DNA of 7,038 nt. Source: an uncultured Lachnospiraceae bacterium. GTDB lineage: Bacteria > Bacillota > Clostridia > Lachnospirales > Lachnospiraceae. A program made the position numbers and the translations under genes. How positions within the stretch are numbered: position 1 is the stretch's first letter; the number at the start of each line of letters is the position of its first letter. The notes beneath the pieces are model-generated. The model saw only the letters and a program-made list of their open reading frames with translations, was not told where the DNA came from and did no database searches. Of this stretch, positions 7,024 through 7,038 are shown one piece after another. The stretch covers positions 1-7,038 of the forward strand of contig CADBTG010000297.1 in the NCBI GenBank assembly GCA_902797475.1. The letters are read 5' to 3'.

Positions 7024-7038
7024 TTGGCTGAAAAGAAA
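7024..7038 (+). CDS. Start of an unidentified gene, 3'-truncated by the window edge
   Basis: Five codons are visible, TTG GCT GAA AAG AAA, giving (M)AEKK, preceded by a strong ribosome binding site and only 16 bases after the uppP stop. An in-frame GTG at 7015 could add three residues (giving MSILAEKK). The fragment is too short for identification. A lysine-rich N-terminus after MA occurs in many proteins. The FtsK/SpoIIIE DNA translocase is one guess, because its gene lies in the same general neighbourhood as pnp in Bacillus, but nothing in these five codons tests that. It would be the fourth gene of the same run. Confidence 0.5.

Overview
The window reads as a piece of a bacterial chromosome, most likely from an anaerobic Firmicute of the class Clostridia, with Lachnospiraceae as the best guess. 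The pointers are strong GA-rich Shine-Dalgarno sites, apparent TTG starts, a PNPase with the Gly-Ser-Thr-Ser phosphate loop common in Firmicutes, and a tight all-plus-strand layout. Base composition looks balanced by eye. The taxonomic call is an inference, because no rRNA or other decisive marker is present.

Layout, all on the plus strand. Bases 1-807 hold the 3' part of pnp (polynucleotide phosphorylase: end of the second RNase PH core, KH and S1 domains). Bases 808-907 are the only real intergenic gap. It carries a nested hairpin (10-bp perfect outer stem, 5-bp inner stem followed by five T) that is a candidate terminator for pnp, then a strong ribosome binding site. Bases 908-3928 encode a LacZ-type GH2 beta-galactosidase from a TTG start. 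Bases 3925-6150 encode a GH95 alpha-L-fucosidase/alpha-L-galactosidase family enzyme whose ATG overlaps the lacZ stop (ATGA). Fourteen bases later, 6165-7007 encode undecaprenyl-diphosphatase (UppP/BacA). A new reading frame opens at about 7024 and runs off the window after five codons.

The two glycosidases look like a translationally coupled, cytoplasmic pair. The GH95 enzyme would remove a terminal alpha-linked L-fucose or L-galactose, and the GH2 enzyme could then remove the exposed beta-galactose. Candidate substrates are imported oligosaccharides such as plant xyloglucan side chains or fucosylated host and milk glycans. No transporter, regulator or fucose-catabolic gene lies in the window, so substrate and induction are unknown. 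A Thr in the GH95 active site, where the Bifidobacterium AfcA fucosidase has His, raises the possibility of L-galactose specificity.

The pair sits between housekeeping genes: RNA turnover upstream, and cell-wall lipid-carrier recycling probably in the same transcript downstream. I found no CRISPR array, insertion sequence, tRNA, phage gene or clearly novel system. The observations worth following up are the enzyme specificity question, the odd operon partnership with uppP, and the hairpin upstream of lacZ.
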